DNA from: Parelaphostrongylus tenuis
Taxonomy: Eukaryota > Nematoda > Chromadorea > Rhabditida > Metastrongylidae
Direction of reading: 5' to 3'
Length of the DNA: 64,000 bases
NCBI GenBank assembly: GCA_019055375.1
Contig: JAHQIW010000107.1
Location: 372,001-436,000 of the forward strand
The notes under the pieces were generated by a model, which was not told where the DNA came from, searched no databases, and saw only the letters and a program-made list of their open reading frames with translations. A program made the position numbers and the translations under genes. This document shows, piece by piece, positions 1-13,689 of the stretch. The stretch's first letter is position 1. The number at the start of each line of letters is the position of its first letter.

Positions 1-186
1 AGGATATCACAGATTGTTGTAAATGAGTGCTGAATATAACTACCACAATCGTAATGGATTATTCAATGGACTAAAATTATTTTTATTATTCGATTATTAT
101 GGATGATTTAATTATGCACAAGTATTAACTACAAAATTTCAAAAGAGCACTGCCAACTCGTTTCTCTAACGATTTTCTCGTTTCAG

Positions 187-1883
187 TTGTTTCATACTAA
201 ACACATTGATGTTTGTATAAGACTTCTACAGCCCACCAATTTCTGCATTGTTAAAAAAATGGTTAGTTTCTCGGAAAAATCTCATCAAAGGTCATATTCA
301 GTTTTTCCTCCTCAACGCTTAACGTTTGGCATGAAGGTCTGCTAGATGTTGAAAGTCTAATGAGAGAGTGAATTAGTGTGAGAGCTGTTTTCATTACAGC
401 AATAGCTCAGTAATGAGTTTGTAAGTGGTAGTAAAAAGCTCTCATGCTTTCTACGCGATTCTCTCAGATGAAGATCTCGCTTAAGCAGAAAATCATTAGA
501 AAAAATGGAAATGCAATATGCATAGCTTTTTCGTCATTCGTAAAGTCATAAGAATTAGAGGATACAACTCTACGAGTTGAACGGTCCCTCAAGAGTTGAG
601 TCATGCACTTGATTTCGTTAAGTATCGCACAACTGATTGAATGTGCATGTGACTACAAGACGACTCACGATGAGCATCAATTACAAGTATTGCTCTTTTC
701 CTAGACAAGACTGGCACTTTGTCGAATTGGAAGAATAACGCTCCTGCTGAGCTGGAGTGCGAAATTGAATAAGAGATTAGACCTTTACAGGCCATCTTTA
801 ACAATGCACTACAAAATTCTTAGAAAGATAAGTACGGTGAAGCCAGAACTTTTGATTTGAGCCTGATGCCTTTATTCAACAGCAGAAAGCCTAAGAGTAG
901 GCAAATTTGATGACTCTGTCAAAGAAAATATTAGATTAGCAAGAAATTTTCCAGACTTTTTCGTGTTTTGTTGATTATTTTCCATTCATTTAAGTTTTTG
1001 CTTTTAGTTAAGCTCAGATCAGTTCTTGCAGCTATTCTAATATAAGACACTTATGCATTTGTTCAAAAAAGAAATTGTTTCGAGAGCAAAAAACGACTGT
1101 TGATGCTACACGAGTATCGTTTAGATTCTATCGCTGCTTCGCCACGTGACGATACTCTCGAAGCATGCGACCGTTTTTGCTCTAAGAACAATTGTATTTT
1201 AAGACAGATATATAAGTGTTGTGTATCAAACTCATTGCAAGAAGCTGCTATAAATGATAGTAGAAACAAAAACTCAAATGCATTAGAACTAATCATCAAA
1301 TAGGAAAAAGTTTCTTGATTTGATGATCAGTACAGTTAAAATAGCTAAATAACTTATATAGTCTCATTCAAAGTTTCCTAAGAGAAACTAGGTTTCAAAC
1401 GTTCAGCATTAAATCAAGCACAATGCGAGAAGAAGGTTTTTCATTTTATCTTGTCGACAGGCAAAATCTTGGGCCATCCATCTCCTATTCGAATAACGCC
1501 ATAGCATTGTACCCTTAATTACGGTAATTGCTGATAAACAGCCGTCGTTCGCAGCGATCCAACACATGGAGAGCGCCAGTACCCAGCCACACGCTGACAG
1601 GTGTACTCAATTTCACCATATTGAATCGTTAGAGCAAACTGAATGTTGTGCTTTCACAGTAGTGTTTCAAGTGTGCATGTGTATACTGTTTCTGTTTCCT
1701 GCAGTTCGGATTTTCATATGGAGCACTGACCACTTCTTCAATTAGGTAAATCCGTTAACAATTGAGAAGGACAACAACCAGCAGTAATCTCTGATTTTTT
1801 CGAATATCAGAGCCGCATCACAGCATCCGCTTGTGAGACGATACGAAGAGTATCACAGAGTTCAAGGTGGAGAATTTGTATAG
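187..1883 (+). CDS. 3' end of unrecognised gene, three candidate exons
   Basis: Three exon-like blocks join in frame. Exon 187-261 (after 'gtttcag', donor gttagt) reads ..KHIDVCIRLLQPTNFC.. and ends on a codon boundary. Exon 1705-1745 (after 'tcctgcag', donor gtaaat) reads FGFSYGALTTSSI. Exon 1811-1883 (after 'atatcag') continues in phase as RAASQHPLVRRYEEYHRVQG and ends in TAG. The last two are convincing because phase (2 then 1) and a 65-nt intron of typical nematode size agree. The link from 187-261 across a 1.4-kb intron is weaker, and that intron holds a foldback repeat. I do not recognise the protein. The C-terminus is charged and has no membrane segment. Any upstream exons lie off the left edge. 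Confidence 0.42.
945..1300. repeat. foldback (inverted-repeat) element, copy 1
   Basis: Two imperfect arms of about 140 nt (roughly 985-1130 and 1147-1290) are inverted around a short centre near 1138. Shared blocks include 'gctacacgagtatcgtt' against 'aacgatactctcgaagc', and 'gcatttgttc' against its complement. The element at 43680-44040 belongs to the same family. No coding capacity. Confidence 0.5.
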
Positions 1884-4800
1884 TACTTCCTCCTGCTACA
1901 TCCCTCCTGTTGGGTGGAGTAATCTCCATTTTAGATTCCACTTCCAGTGCTTGAAACACGCTCATCCGTGATAAATCAGTGGAAAAGTGTAGTTTAATGA
2001 TATCAGTCCGACATGAATAGTTGTAAAGGCTTGAATCATGCTACAAAATATTATACGCCTATCAAATGAGGCCTTATCTCATACTTATTTGCAAGATTGG
2101 TAGAATTTCAAAGGACTGGAGGCGAATTTTCATCATAGCGAAAACTATTCCATCCTTGTGAGCAGTCTATGGTGCCACACAATCTAGCGTAACCTCCAGT
2201 GCATATTGTTCAGTTTAGTTATGGCTACCGCTAGTCACTTGTCAGTAATCCGCCAATTCCTTCGGGTGACATCGTTATCAAAGTAGTACAAGGAAAAGGT
2301 CTATAGACCGGCAAGGCGACCAACGATGATATAAAATTTTGAGTATTACAAAAAAACATCTAGATTCACTACGCTTGCTCTTATAATGATCAATATAAAC
2401 TTTAGTCGGTGTTCAGTGAAAAATCCGAAGACCAGTTTCTTCATAAACTTCGGGCCTTGTAATTATCTTACCGCTCGCGATGTTTATATTGTGCGGCGCC
2501 TATGATTAGATCGCAGAGTCTGGCAGTTATCTCTAAAGGACTTTGGAATTAGCCAAGCCTGTTTAACACCACTACGTTTTTAATTATAGGATATGTTAAC
2601 GGTTTCAGTACCGAAGTAGCTGACCAGCCAGCCGCACAGCCAGCAGAAGACAGTGCATCGGTAGTTGCACTACTGCATGGGTACTGATTCGATGGATGCG
2701 AACTTTCGCATAGTGTAATAGCTACGAAAGCTACTATTATGAAAACTGACATTCATGACGTAAATCTGAATATTAAGTTTGCTCCTTAACGATGTCGAAA
2801 ATGCAGTTTACTGCAGTCTAACTAGTAACATTTATGACCCCAGTGTTGAACATTTGTAAGAACTCTTATATACTTATTAAATGAACAGTAGCATTTCATT
2901 TGGTAGATAATTTGAGGTAATAAAAACTACAGAATCACTACGTTTTCCATCTCACAAACTGTGTTCGTCATTTCCTTTTAGATACTGACGCTTTGTTTTA
3001 GAACCCTAGAGATTTTGCTATAAATTTACATGCTCACGCTTCTTTGCTCTTCTGAATTGAGTCAGCTCAAGCGGTCAGAACGGGAGCTGAATAAACACTA
3101 AATTCGAATAATAGTTGCAGAAATTCAAAGGACAACAATGAATGGTAGAAACAGCTATGCAATGTGAGTACGGCATATAGCTTGAGAGCTGCTAGCATGG
3201 CTACACCAAATGTACTGTGCAAAAGTTCGGTAGTGTAAGAGTGCCGAGGATGTCATGTGTTTGATTGACCTGCTGTCGTAGAACAGCGACGATATAAAGT
3301 CGAGATTCGATTAGATTCGAGAGCCTCGTTTAGGAACGGTAGCATAATAATTTCGTGACACTATGCGACCTAGTGAATCGAAATAGTCACCAAGCAGATG
3401 CCGTAAGAACTAAGCGGTATTGATCAGCGGGAAGAATATAGCTTTGCTAGACGACAGTACACATGAGCATGCTTTTTTGTAAATTGTGGGATGAAATTAC
3501 AACTTGTAGCCATCCAGTGTCATCGGAGCTATTATTGATGATTATGAGCGCATGTAAATGATTAATCAGAGTCAAAGAAGCGGATGTGACCGATTTAGAT
3601 TTTCGCTGCATATTCGAAAGCTATCATTGGAAGAGTGAATAAGGAAGGTGAGGTTGAAAACTAACAACAGAGTTATCGCATTGCATTTACAGATATAAAT
3701 TTGGTTTGAAGAATCCGTCTACAGAACTTTGGTTTTTCGAAAAAGTAGTTGGTACTGTGCTTTGCAGGTGGTGAGAGAGGCATCGTTTCTGTCAACGTAT
3801 TTCTTCCTATATAGGTACACTAGGTGAAGAGAGGGCATACCTCATTCAAGATTTGTATGATGAGATTGTAGTACTTAAATCTTTGCTAGGATAAGGTAGG
3901 TTTGCTCTAAACATAACTTTGATAGCGCGCAGATCACTACTCTAAACCCTCTAAATAATTCGTCCTAAGAAGTTAGAAGTGTATCCAATGAGGTGCCAGT
4001 CTTTTTTAATGTATAAATACCATTTCATATATTTAATTGGCTCAAACTCGACCGGAACATAACTCTTGAGATGGACTGAGTGCAACGTATTCTGCAAAGA
4101 ATAGTTTCCGCTTTGATTTTGAGCCAATATACCTCAGCCAATGTTAAACGACATTGTGATAAATAGAAACCAGTGAAGACTATGTATTTTTGCCTACAGG
4201 ACACAATTCGTCTTGCTCTACCACGATGCACCTATGGTTTTTAAGGTCTATGATACACTTTCTTCCACTTTACTGCTTTAAAGCTCTTATCTAACTCAGA
4301 AGCCGATAGTAAGCAATAATTCCTTCTAGCAGAACAAAATGATGCCCCCAATCTATCGTCCATGTTTACAGGTTTCGTCATGTACCGAAAACTGCAAAGA
4401 TTGCAACTTGTTCCTCAAGTGTTGAAAGTCCTATCCTAAACGCACTCAATATTGAAGGAGTACTTAGAAATATGTAATAGAAACACAGCTCCAGAGATGA
4501 AGCAAAATATCTTCCATAGATATGTGTAGTTTTCATCTCTTCAAATATTGCTTTGATATTGGTTGTCAAAAAATGCGTAGCATTAAAATGTTTTGAAACA
4601 GATAGAAATAATTTGCATTGATGATAAATCTTATGATTCCTTTGGGTATTTTATTATATTTTTCAGATTTCAAGGCAGATAATCTAATGCAACGCAATAC
4701 AAGAACCTAGTGCATCTTTCAAAATAGATTCCTATCAAGGGATCAAAGGCATTCAGAGTTGTTCAATCCACGGTTACGATATGGATTCAACTGAAGCTTC

Positions 4801-5804
4801 GTAAAAGTGCTTTAAGCCCACATATTCAATCTATACAACTACTTGTAAAGGATGAACAGTAAAAGATCGTTCTGGGAGACAAGTCTGGCCAACACCAATG
4901 AAATGGACAATTTGGTTTGTTTAGAGTACATCATCGCACCAAAGACCGTGCATACACTGCAAAGCGCCTTTTATCACTGCGCAACACATATTCTTCGAAT
5001 GTCTGTAAATTACTATTCAAATAATAGTCGAAAATTGCTTAGAAAAATCCTAGGACAGCCAGTTAAGAGTTATCTAAAAAACGATTTGGCTCCACCATCG
5101 TAAATCTTTGTGTTTGAACCAGTCCACAATTTATGTTCAATAGTGCAATCAAATTTCTGCTGCAGACAATTTCCAGTCGAATATGTTTCACCGCAAATCG
5201 TCCTGTTATGAATCATTGACCTTTTCTTTCCGTCACAGTGCACTGAATAACAGCCATGTTTTATAAAAGTCTTCGTTATTCAAGAATTCTTGATAACAGT
5301 TGACCGCCGCGTATTTCTTGTCCGGCGATATTTACCCCTCGTGACGCCTCATTTTGACTGTTCCTTAGTCATATTGCAATCTGTAGGGACTACTTTGTGT
5401 ATTGATGTAGCAAGCCATTTACAGTCACCTTTTCTAGTGTAGCAGTGAAATGAGAGTGAGACGTGTGATTATAAATGTTGCAATTGAAATGAGTTCGTTA
5501 AAGAACGATGTGAAACGAGCTTGAATTTACAAAGTACTGTATAAAAAATCCTTCATCTCTCTCAAAGAAGAAACCTTATTTCCAATTTCGTACCTAGATT
5601 CAATATCATTCCTTCTTCTCATACTCTCAAAAGCTCAACATTCTGCGGATGTTGGAGCCTGACCACTTTAAAGTCAGCAAATACAATTTTTAAATTCATA
5701 AAACATTCATTAGACACATGAGATGCTTCCATAAGATCGATGGTTGAAAATACCCATAAAAACGTACAAAACTGAAGTATGAGGAGGCAGAGAAGTCGTT
5801 CTTG
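1884..5804. other. intergenic stretch, no supported gene
   Basis: I see no homologous exon here. A small minus-strand ORF (2752-2549) begins with a hydrophobic, signal-peptide-like run (MSVFIIVAFVAITLC) and then has three cysteines, so it could be the first exon of a secreted peptide, but nothing else supports it. A degenerate reverse SINE lies at about 4850-5000. The rest is AT-rich unique-looking sequence. Confidence 0.4.
4850..5000 (-). repeat. SINE-A fragment (tRNA-derived), reverse
   Basis: Contains the reverse form of the family body ('gggagacaagtctgg') followed by a decayed tRNA-like head with 'actgcaaagcgcctt' and 'atcactgcgc'. It matches better-preserved copies at 25918-26203 and 52275-52555. 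Confidence 0.45.
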
Positions 5805-5810
5805 TTTATT
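5805..5810 (-). terminator. poly(A) signal of lin-32
   Basis: A canonical AATAAA on the minus strand lies 15 nt past the lin-32 stop codon, a usual distance for nematode 3' ends. Confidence 0.55.
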
Positions 5811-5824
5811 ACCAGTCTAAAGCG

Positions 5825-5962
5825 TCATTTCTCATTAGTTTGTTTATTGTTGTTTTCGCCAAGTATTTCCATAAGACAAGCGATGTATTGTTGAGCCATT
5901 TGTAGCGTTTCATACTTGGACAGGCGACGTCCGGAGTCCATTTCGGGTAGAACAGTACGGAG
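5825..5962 (-). CDS. lin-32: lin-32 terminal exon: loop, helix 2, stop
   Basis: This exon holds 45 codons plus TGA. The segment SGRRLSKYETLQMAQQYI is the hallmark loop and helix 2 of the atonal group. The C-terminal tail is short (GENNNKQTNEK), as in nematode LIN-32. Confidence 0.93.
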   Translation of the reverse strand, partial: LRTVLPEMDSGRRLSKYETLQMAQQYIACLMEILGENNNKQTNEK

Positions 5963-7797
5963 CTGTAATAGTGAAATATATGCAGGAAATGAGAAGATGA
6001 TAGTGGTGCTTATGGGTTTATAGAACCATCACACGCAATGCATCTTTGTAAGAAAGAAATTGGAAAAGTATGTTGTAGTAATGGCGTCCGGTAATGAAAA
6101 TTATTTGCTGCAAAGATGTGCTCAGTTGCCATAACATTGTGGAAAACAGTGGGGTGCTACGTGCGACGAGAGAGGTGCAGATATATCAATTTTATAGAAT
6201 GAGAGACTATTGTGACATAAAATCAGCTTTAAAATTGCTATCTCACCTAATTTATAGCGCATCCGTATTCAACGGATTGTCTGTGATATTCAAATCATGT
6301 AGTATTTAACACTTTCCTTTCGATTACTCTAATAATTTTTTGCGCTCTGGAGACAACCTATCATTTGCTGATCACATTAAATAACCTTCTATTCAAATGG
6401 TTTTTGAAGTAACGTGCCAAAGTCATTACATTCTCTGCGTTTTCTATCTGAACAAGCAAAGTTTGTGGACTGCTTCGGTGTGCAACAAAGATAAGTAAGG
6501 TCAGCTAGTGCTCCTTTCAGCTTAGTGGTGATTAACGAGAGTGCTGATAACGGAGTTACCTCGGAAAAAAATGAAATAAAAAACAATCCATCGAAAAACA
6601 CAAGTTTGGAAGTGCAAAAAATTTTCTAGTACTCACTGCGTAAATAGGTTTCATAGAAGTCCACAGTTAGGAATTCGAAATTACGGAGCATTACTGTACC
6701 AGACATCGCATTTCATGGAAAGTTTATTACAAGAAAATCACAGAATTACTTTTTACATTCATGGACCTGTTTAATGAAGAATATTTGAATGAGAGCTGTA
6801 AATTGAAATCGGTGACGATTGCAGAGACAACAGGTGCGCGAAACGTGCATATCTAACGTCCGTGCCATATCATTCATTAGCGTCTAAGGTCTGTTGGTTT
6901 GTGTGTGTGTCTTTAAGTGGTCGTCCTTGAGACAGCTAGCTGATACGGTATCGCGTGAGACCTGATGTGCTGTAAATTCAAAACTCGACGACAACTAATG
7001 ACCGTATGCCGCTAGCTCCTCGTCCTAATGACACATCAATATTGAAAAAAAAGTAAACAAGTAAAGAGTCGGTCAAGTTCGGTGATATGAAAGAAGAATA
7101 AATATCAAAGAAAGCAAAATGTTTCCTACAAGTGATTGCATAAGGAGAAACTTCATAGAGTTTGAAGTCATAAAGACTATCTACTCAAAATTCTGATAAA
7201 TTTTTGCTTTAGCCAACAATTCATTTTTATGATGATTGGCTATCTCTGAGATAGATGCAGTTTTTAGAAGTAATTTGTTTAAAAAACTGAATGCACGTCA
7301 GTCATGTTCAAAATGGCTTTTGAATTCATCAATAATATGCCATCTTATCAAGACCAACGTAAATGTTCGAAATACCGTAGGTAGAAAAATTAATACACTT
7401 TCCTGTCTACAGTAACTTAGGCTGGACAATCCAGGAAGCAACAATTTAAACATCTGAAAACTTTTGCATCTTTGATTTTATACAAAAACGGCCGGTCAAG
7501 GCGTTAATTGAGTGCATTTATTTGTTAAGTATATGCCGGAAACTGAGAAACACGGCGAACATGTCGTTCTAGTATTTTGCTCTGCACTTCTTTTTAATCA
7601 GAACATTGGAAATCAAAACAACTTATATCGCTCCAATGTACGGAGTCTCAAGATGTGTAGGTACCTTATCGTAGGCGACATTTAAGGTGTTCATCCGGCG
7701 ACGTTCACGTTCGTTAGCTGCACTTCGTCGCATTCGCAGCAGCTGTGGTGGCGGTGGCTGGTAACGACGCGACTTTCCTGGATTCCTACAACTATCG
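5825..7797 (-). CDS. lin-32: lin-32 / atonal-family bHLH transcription factor (last two coding exons)
   Basis: Proneural basic helix-loop-helix factor, expected in nuclei of neuroblasts as a dimer binding E-boxes. Exon 7797-7665 encodes RRYQPPPPQLLRMRRSAANE then RERRRMNTLNVAYDK: the motif before the basic region, the full basic region and helix 1. A gtacct donor follows in phase 0. Exon 5962-5825 (acceptor 'attacag') continues LRTVLPEMDSGRRLSKYETL then QMAQQYIACL, the loop and helix 2, and ends with a short tail and TGA. Both exons match C. elegans LIN-32 nearly residue for residue as I recall it, including the intron between YD(E/K) and LR. The first exon starts at phase 1 (acceptor 'gattcag'), so at least one upstream exon with the N-terminal ~60 residues is missing. 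I did not find it between 7.8 and 14 kb. The 1.7-kb intron is free of obvious repeats. Confidence 0.92.
7665..7797 (-). CDS. lin-32: lin-32 exon: pre-basic motif, basic region, helix 1
   Basis: This 133-nt exon enters with one nucleotide completing a codon (acceptor 'gattcag') and leaves at phase 0 after YDK. The basic region RRSAANERERRRMNTLN carries the E-box-contact residues typical of atonal proteins (AANERERRRM). Confidence 0.93.
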
Positions 7798-8929
7798 CTG
7801 AATCGTTATCGGCTTGAAAATTCCTGTCCGGACAGTAGCATCAATCCGACGCCAGCAAAGTTACTTATGATTCGCTTGATGACGGTTAACTTACAAAAAG
7901 GCCTTAGCGGAAGTTTCAATTTAGAAAACTAGCTCAAACACGGCAACATACAATCTATATTATTTAAACTTTACAAAAGTGTAGAATAACAGCTTTTTCC
8001 AGAAAATTGGCGAAGTTTCCTCTGCTACTTTTTGGGAACTTTATATAGCAACTTTTCTGAGGGTAGCCCGAGCTTTGCTGATATTAGACATTCTTGTAGC
8101 AATACACCTTGCCGTAAAAAAAGAAGCAAGTAAATAAGCAGTAAAGCAGTAAGTGAAAGTTGAAACAGAAATCAGTGCTGGAGATCAACAAACAATTAGT
8201 CCTTAAAATTTTCGCTATGCCAGAATTCTTGCACGGAATGAATGAGACTCATTAATCTTACAAACCTAAAAGTCCTTACAAGTCTTAATTCAAAGCACAA
8301 TTTTTGCTAATGATTTTTAGACTGTCACCACAAAAAGAACAATTTTCCAACGATTTTCATTTGGAGAAAGACGTTCCAATGGCTTAGTTTACATTACGCT
8401 ACCTCTACAATCAAGGTTGAAGTGTACTGGTATAACGGACATGCGAAGTAATCTTTCATTTCAGATCCCAATGGATATTTGATGATACCATAAGCGAAGC
8501 TTACCGATTGGACTGCGTTATTTGTGGGCTATGCGTTGCTGGCAGCATCTGAGTTGGGATATTGTGCGATAATGGTAATGAGCAACTAGGCGATTGAACT
8601 CGAAGCTCCAATGAAGACAGAGGAAAGTACGGATACTCCCATGACGCCATATATGACCGGTGAATGAGGATCAACTGAGTCAGTCGCGATCAGGCTATCA
8701 TGCCTGGCCACGCCCAATGCGACTACGGTAACCTCACGCAGCGGAATAAGCGGTCCGCGCCTCCTTACTCTTCCTGACCTAACGGGTGGAAATAGTCGCT
8801 TTCCAGTTTTAATTTGATTGATAAACTGGAAAAGTGATCTCTCTTTCTTTATTTGAGTAGTGTAATGCTGAGCAAAGTGATGTACCAGAAGGCAGCATGA
8901 TAAGCAAGGAGTCGGTTCGATCCCCTCCC

Positions 8930-9165
8930 CATCACTATCTCGGAGTCAGTCAACGGAGTTCTTATAGTTCGCCCTAGATCGACTGCCTACAAATTCCAAG
9001 AAGAATCGTCTCAACTACTTTTCTACGGTATCCCCCAAGAAAATAAAATCTCCAAGCAACACTCGAAGCAACGCTTGAAATATTGAGAGATCTCTGGAGA
9101 TGATTCGAATGCAAGAAGTGCTTGGATCCGCACAATAAATTGCAATCACGGGATCGGTGAAGAAA
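8930..9165. repeat. SINE-D copy, degenerate
   Basis: Ends with 'gattcgaatgcaagaagtgc' and 'ggatccgcacaataa', the tail found in the better copies at 45670-45912 and 55385-55632. A decayed tRNA-like head with a B-box-like 'ggttcgatccc' precedes it near 8913. Confidence 0.45.
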
Positions 9166-12112
9166 AATAATTTGATAAAATAAAATATCAGAAAATCGTA
9201 CAAGTACTTGTAGCGCTATAATTTAAGGTGTCTCATATCGCACACATAGTCTTCAGATCGATTCCGCACCTGGAGCTTCACGAAACCCACAATCCATCCA
9301 TGAGTGTGAAATTGAAACCGCATTTCTCTGAAGGGATAACACCAGTAATTTGATGCACAAGTGTGTCACTATAAGTGAGCGCATTCTCCAGAATGCATTC
9401 AGTCATTCGCCCTGATGTTTTGCCAAATCTGTTGCACTATGCAATGCTTCAGGAATTTGTCAACGCCGAACACTTTATTCCTTATCCTTTCAGTGGTAGA
9501 TCGTATGTCCATAAATAAAGCATTACATAAGTGAGAGTTTTTGTTTGGCGAAATCACTATCGTTACGTCAGCAAGGTTTTTTCGAACCGAAAAAAACGAC
9601 AGTTTTTTTCTCATTATGACTTGTCTTAATGAGTCTTAGGAGTTGATGACGATGCGATAAACGAGGTATCTTGTTTTCGCCTTCAAATCAAAATCATCAG
9701 GTAACAATTATGCATTTGATGCAAAGTATTTTCTCTGTATATTATTATTTATGAGCTTTTTAAATGTTGGAATAAAGAAACGCAGATTTCACTGCAAGTC
9801 GAAATATTTGGTAACTTTTATTCCAAGCATATCAGCATGAAATGGGAATAAAGAGCATTCTGCCTGTATTAGTTTGTGTTCTTTAAGAATTGAAAAGTAA
9901 ACATATAAGCTTCTTAGTTTCAAATTAAGGCTGGGGAAGCACCTTGCTTTCACCTACTACACTCCGTTTTCCATTAGTGCTGCGATTTTTTTAGTGGCCA
10001 GTAAAGGGATCTGGAATCATGAAATTATCAGTTAAGGAACTAGAGTAAAATACTGAAATCGTTGGAAAAAAGTGGTCTGATTAGGACAATCACAGTATGA
10101 GGTGAGAATCGATTTCACAACACGTGAGTTACGTAAACAGAGTTCTCTGGAGATTTTCATGTCCATTTTCTGAGAAGAGACACATCTCATGGCAGCCCTG
10201 CTCATCATCAGGCACTCTTATTGAAAGACCGGATTCGGCAAGTTCGCCTAATTCACTGTCTTTTTTTCTTCGGCAACAACGTTTTTTATCAACAGCAAAA
10301 AATACCAGCAACGATGGGCGTTTAATCTACCATAAATCTAAATCGTCTCTTATCGCTATACAATCGCTCGCGGCGTGCGACGGTCGTGTGGCTGAACGTT
10401 ATCGCATCAAAAAGGCAACCTGTTGCAGGCCATTTGGCCAATGGTAAGCTCATCACTCATTACTGATCAGCTCGTTCCATCATAGACCTCTCGCGGGAGC
10501 CATCAGCTAATTCGCCATAACGCTTTGCTATGGAGACTGGCAGCACGAGATTATGACCCCACTGTTAACTCTTCAAATACTATTGTATCTGGTATTGGTA
10601 ACTAATACCTTATTCAAGAAAAGAAACAAGGTTCTTGATAAGACTCGAGTTTGGTTGGTGTAGCTGTGCATATTGCCATTTTCAAGCAAAATCGCACGAT
10701 TAGTCATTTTTGAAACACATGCAACTGATATGCACCATTTCCTCTTTATTTTTTGGTGAAAAACTGGACAAAGTAGGCTAGACTAGACCGACTTTCTATT
10801 AACCTCGGCTTTGATCAAATGTTTTCGTATTTCCTTGATCAATACGAGAAATGAGTTTGCTAACAGTAAGGTTTATTGAACAACATATAGTCTAGACTGT
10901 CTAACATTTCGCAGTCTCATCACTTCCACATCCTGGAAAAGTCTAACTGTCTCACCATCTATTCAGTCAAACACTTCCGTAACCACAACAGAAAAAACCT
11001 AGGAAAGAAAAAAAAACGCTAATCAGTGTGACCGTACAATGCAGACGTTGACGGAGAGAACCATCAATTCTAACGTTCCATGCAGACATATTTGAGAGTT
11101 CTAAGCAAGAACATGACTTCATTTGAACAAATTGACAAGATTTGGTCTAGTTGTTTCCACTCTATTTTTATACGCTACAGCGTTTTTAATCTTTCGCTAA
11201 TACTCGGTTTTCTTGAGCACATAGAATTATATTTCATTAACACAAATGGGCCCTCGAAACAGTTATACACTCGGCACTGAAGTACAAATTTACGTAAGCT
11301 ATCGAGGTATAAATGTAGCTTTCCGAAGAATACAAATCTTCTGAAATCATCTTCAACAGCACCTTGATTTTCAAAGATTTCCTCCACAAGTTATTACCTA
11401 AAAGTTGAATCTCTTGGAATTTAGCCCTTGATTGGAGAAGTGCTTTGATGTCTCCGTTATTTGAAGCAAACAAACGTATCCTAAGTACTTATATTGTGAC
11501 TGTATTAGATGTGAAGAGTATATGTTGGTTTTGTATTGAAACAAGAGCAGTTTATTCACCTATGTGAACCGTAGTGCTCATCTCTTTTGATTTCAAATCA
11601 TTTTGCCAACTTTGAAACAACATTTTACTTCCATAGTTGTTTTGACTGGAGTTTATACCTTGTAATGAGTGATTCGTTTCAACCGTCAGACAATCACCAC
11701 AACTAAATTCTGATTTGAACTTACTTTCTGCGTTTCAATGTTTCACCCTTGTTCGACATAACAATGATTTTTGGGCAGCTTACACGTAGTATTGCAATTT
11801 CAGTGTGTAAGACGTGCGGTGAGATTTTTCTGGCAGTAACTATACGTGTAATACAAATGCTTGCACGTCCCCATTCCTGTATGCTGAACACCGAGCTCTT
11901 TTCCTCAGCTTTATATTTCATTTCTACATGTTCCACACTTTGTACACTTTTCCTTAAGTCGCAGTACGTACAGACTTATTTTTTTCTTCCTTATGTTTTC
12001 CTGTCAGGATTAATTATTTTTTGTTAATTAGTTAGGCATTGATTGATAAACAAATATTTCCTGTTTTGCTTGTAGAATTTTTCCATAGCAGTGTTATGAT
12101 CCCACGATTATC

Positions 12113-12300
12113 CAAGGACGCTGAGCGATGTGTAAAACTCTAAACATCAGATGGGAGTTGAACTAGTGTTTCACTCCTACCAGTTCCACGTCGCTACCAC
12201 TACTTCACCGAGGCGATTCTCCGCTAGCACTCTTGCACACACCCCCGGTATGGGTGGTACCCGGGTTCAACTCCTGCCCGAAGTTCTGCTCATTGTTTAG
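12113..12300. repeat. SINE-B palindromic element, short form
   Basis: A reverse arm ('gggagttgaactagtgtttc') is followed head to head by a forward arm ('cgggttcaactcctgcccg'), with the outer 'gctgagcgatgtgtaaaac' terminus typical of this family on the left. Confidence 0.5.
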
Positions 12301-12387
12301 CATGCTCGGCTGGCTATTTTAAATATCCCTAGCACTTGTTTTTCAATCCGACTTATCAATGCAGAACTCTTCACAGGCGTTTTAAAG

Positions 12388-12595
12388 AATAAGAGATAAA
12401 GGCCGCGGCGTTGATCAATCCCTGAGAAATGCGCCATCTATTTGACTTCATCAAGAATCGTTTAAGTTGACTGAATGCATATCTGACCTTCATAATGACT
12501 CGTGGTGGCTTGTTTGGTTGCTTTGGGTACGGATCGACTCATAGACCTCGTATACTTCACGGGACACCTCTAACCAGTGGGCTAAATGCGCTTAT
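12388..12595 (-). repeat. SINE-A copy, reverse
   Basis: Reverse tail 'ggcgttgatcaatccctgag' is followed by the family body ('gactgaatgcatatctgacc') and a tRNA-like head fragment ('ggacacctctaaccagtggg'). Confidence 0.7.
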
Positions 12596-12690
12596 AGCAC
12601 GTTAGATACTTGTGATATACTGCCGCTCTGGAAGACTCTTAGTTTCAGAACGATAAATCTTTCTAAAAGCACAGGGACTATCAAGGTAAC

Positions 12691-12717
12691 GGAGGGAGGG
12701 AGGGAAGGGAGGGGAAA
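12691..12717 (+). repeat. purine-rich GGGA tract
   Basis: A run of 27 G/A residues beginning 'ggagggagggagggaaggga', potentially able to form a G-quadruplex. No gene association. Confidence 0.5.
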
Positions 12718-13689
12718 ACTTTGCACAACTGTTTTCTGGCCTTCTGAGAAACCACGATCGAATTTACCTTCGCGGACGGCAGCAGCAGCACAGGACATGT
12801 AAGATGCTACCTAAGTACCAAGTACCAAAGTAATACTATTTCTGAAAAAATTCAGCTTTTTCACAAATCATTACTTCAAAGTGCTAAACTTGTTTTCAGA
12901 TTTATCGCGTTATATCCAATTATTGTGAAATACGAGCAGTAACTATTTGTGGAATGCATCTAACAGATGGTCATCAGCATACTGTCACCGAGCGCACAAG
13001 CGGACAGCACAGCAGTTGCCAAACTATACAAAAATTTCATTAATTTGCCGCTACAAAGGCCACTTTGAGCTAAAGCCTACCTCTCCAGAATTAACGACCG
13101 CCAACTCAAGATGTTTTCTTGCAAAGCTAAGTATTTTTGTATCGCAAAGTAATTAAATTGATTAAGTAGCAGACACTAAACGACAATATATACAAATGAA
13201 GTATTGGGAAGAAACTGATAAAAGTTGGTAGTTTGCCTTTCGGGGATAAATTCACTGCGTAATCATCAATTCCAGTAGATTTGAGAGGGTGTACTGGGTG
13301 GGCACAGGGTACAGAAGCAACGAGAAACATAAATGAAGCCTCTCGTGGTTTTGGCCTAGAAGCCTTTTTGCTTCATTTTATATTAGCGTTGGTGATATGG
13401 TAAAAATATCGTTGATAATGATAAAAACTAATGTGGATATTACTCCTTACAATAAATATGTGATGGCTAGTTTTTCGCTAGCTACAGTACCTGGGAGACT
13501 GAAAAGAAGAAATACTAAGTTGAGGAGAAACTTCCTTAACATCTACGAAAAAGTCAGATTTTAAGTTTGTTTCACACACTATAGGTTATTGTGAACTCAT
13601 AGGAATGTCTCACGAATAAAAACCAAATTTCGATAAGAAACTTTCACGGCAACGCTAGTTATAGCTCGTCATAATTCATTGATTCGTTG

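Noticed and set aside
10124..10447. 107-codon open frame (plus) and an overlapping 60-codon frame (minus)
   Set aside because: Both look mildly protein-like, but neither has homology, a partner exon or a convincing acceptor. Left unannotated.
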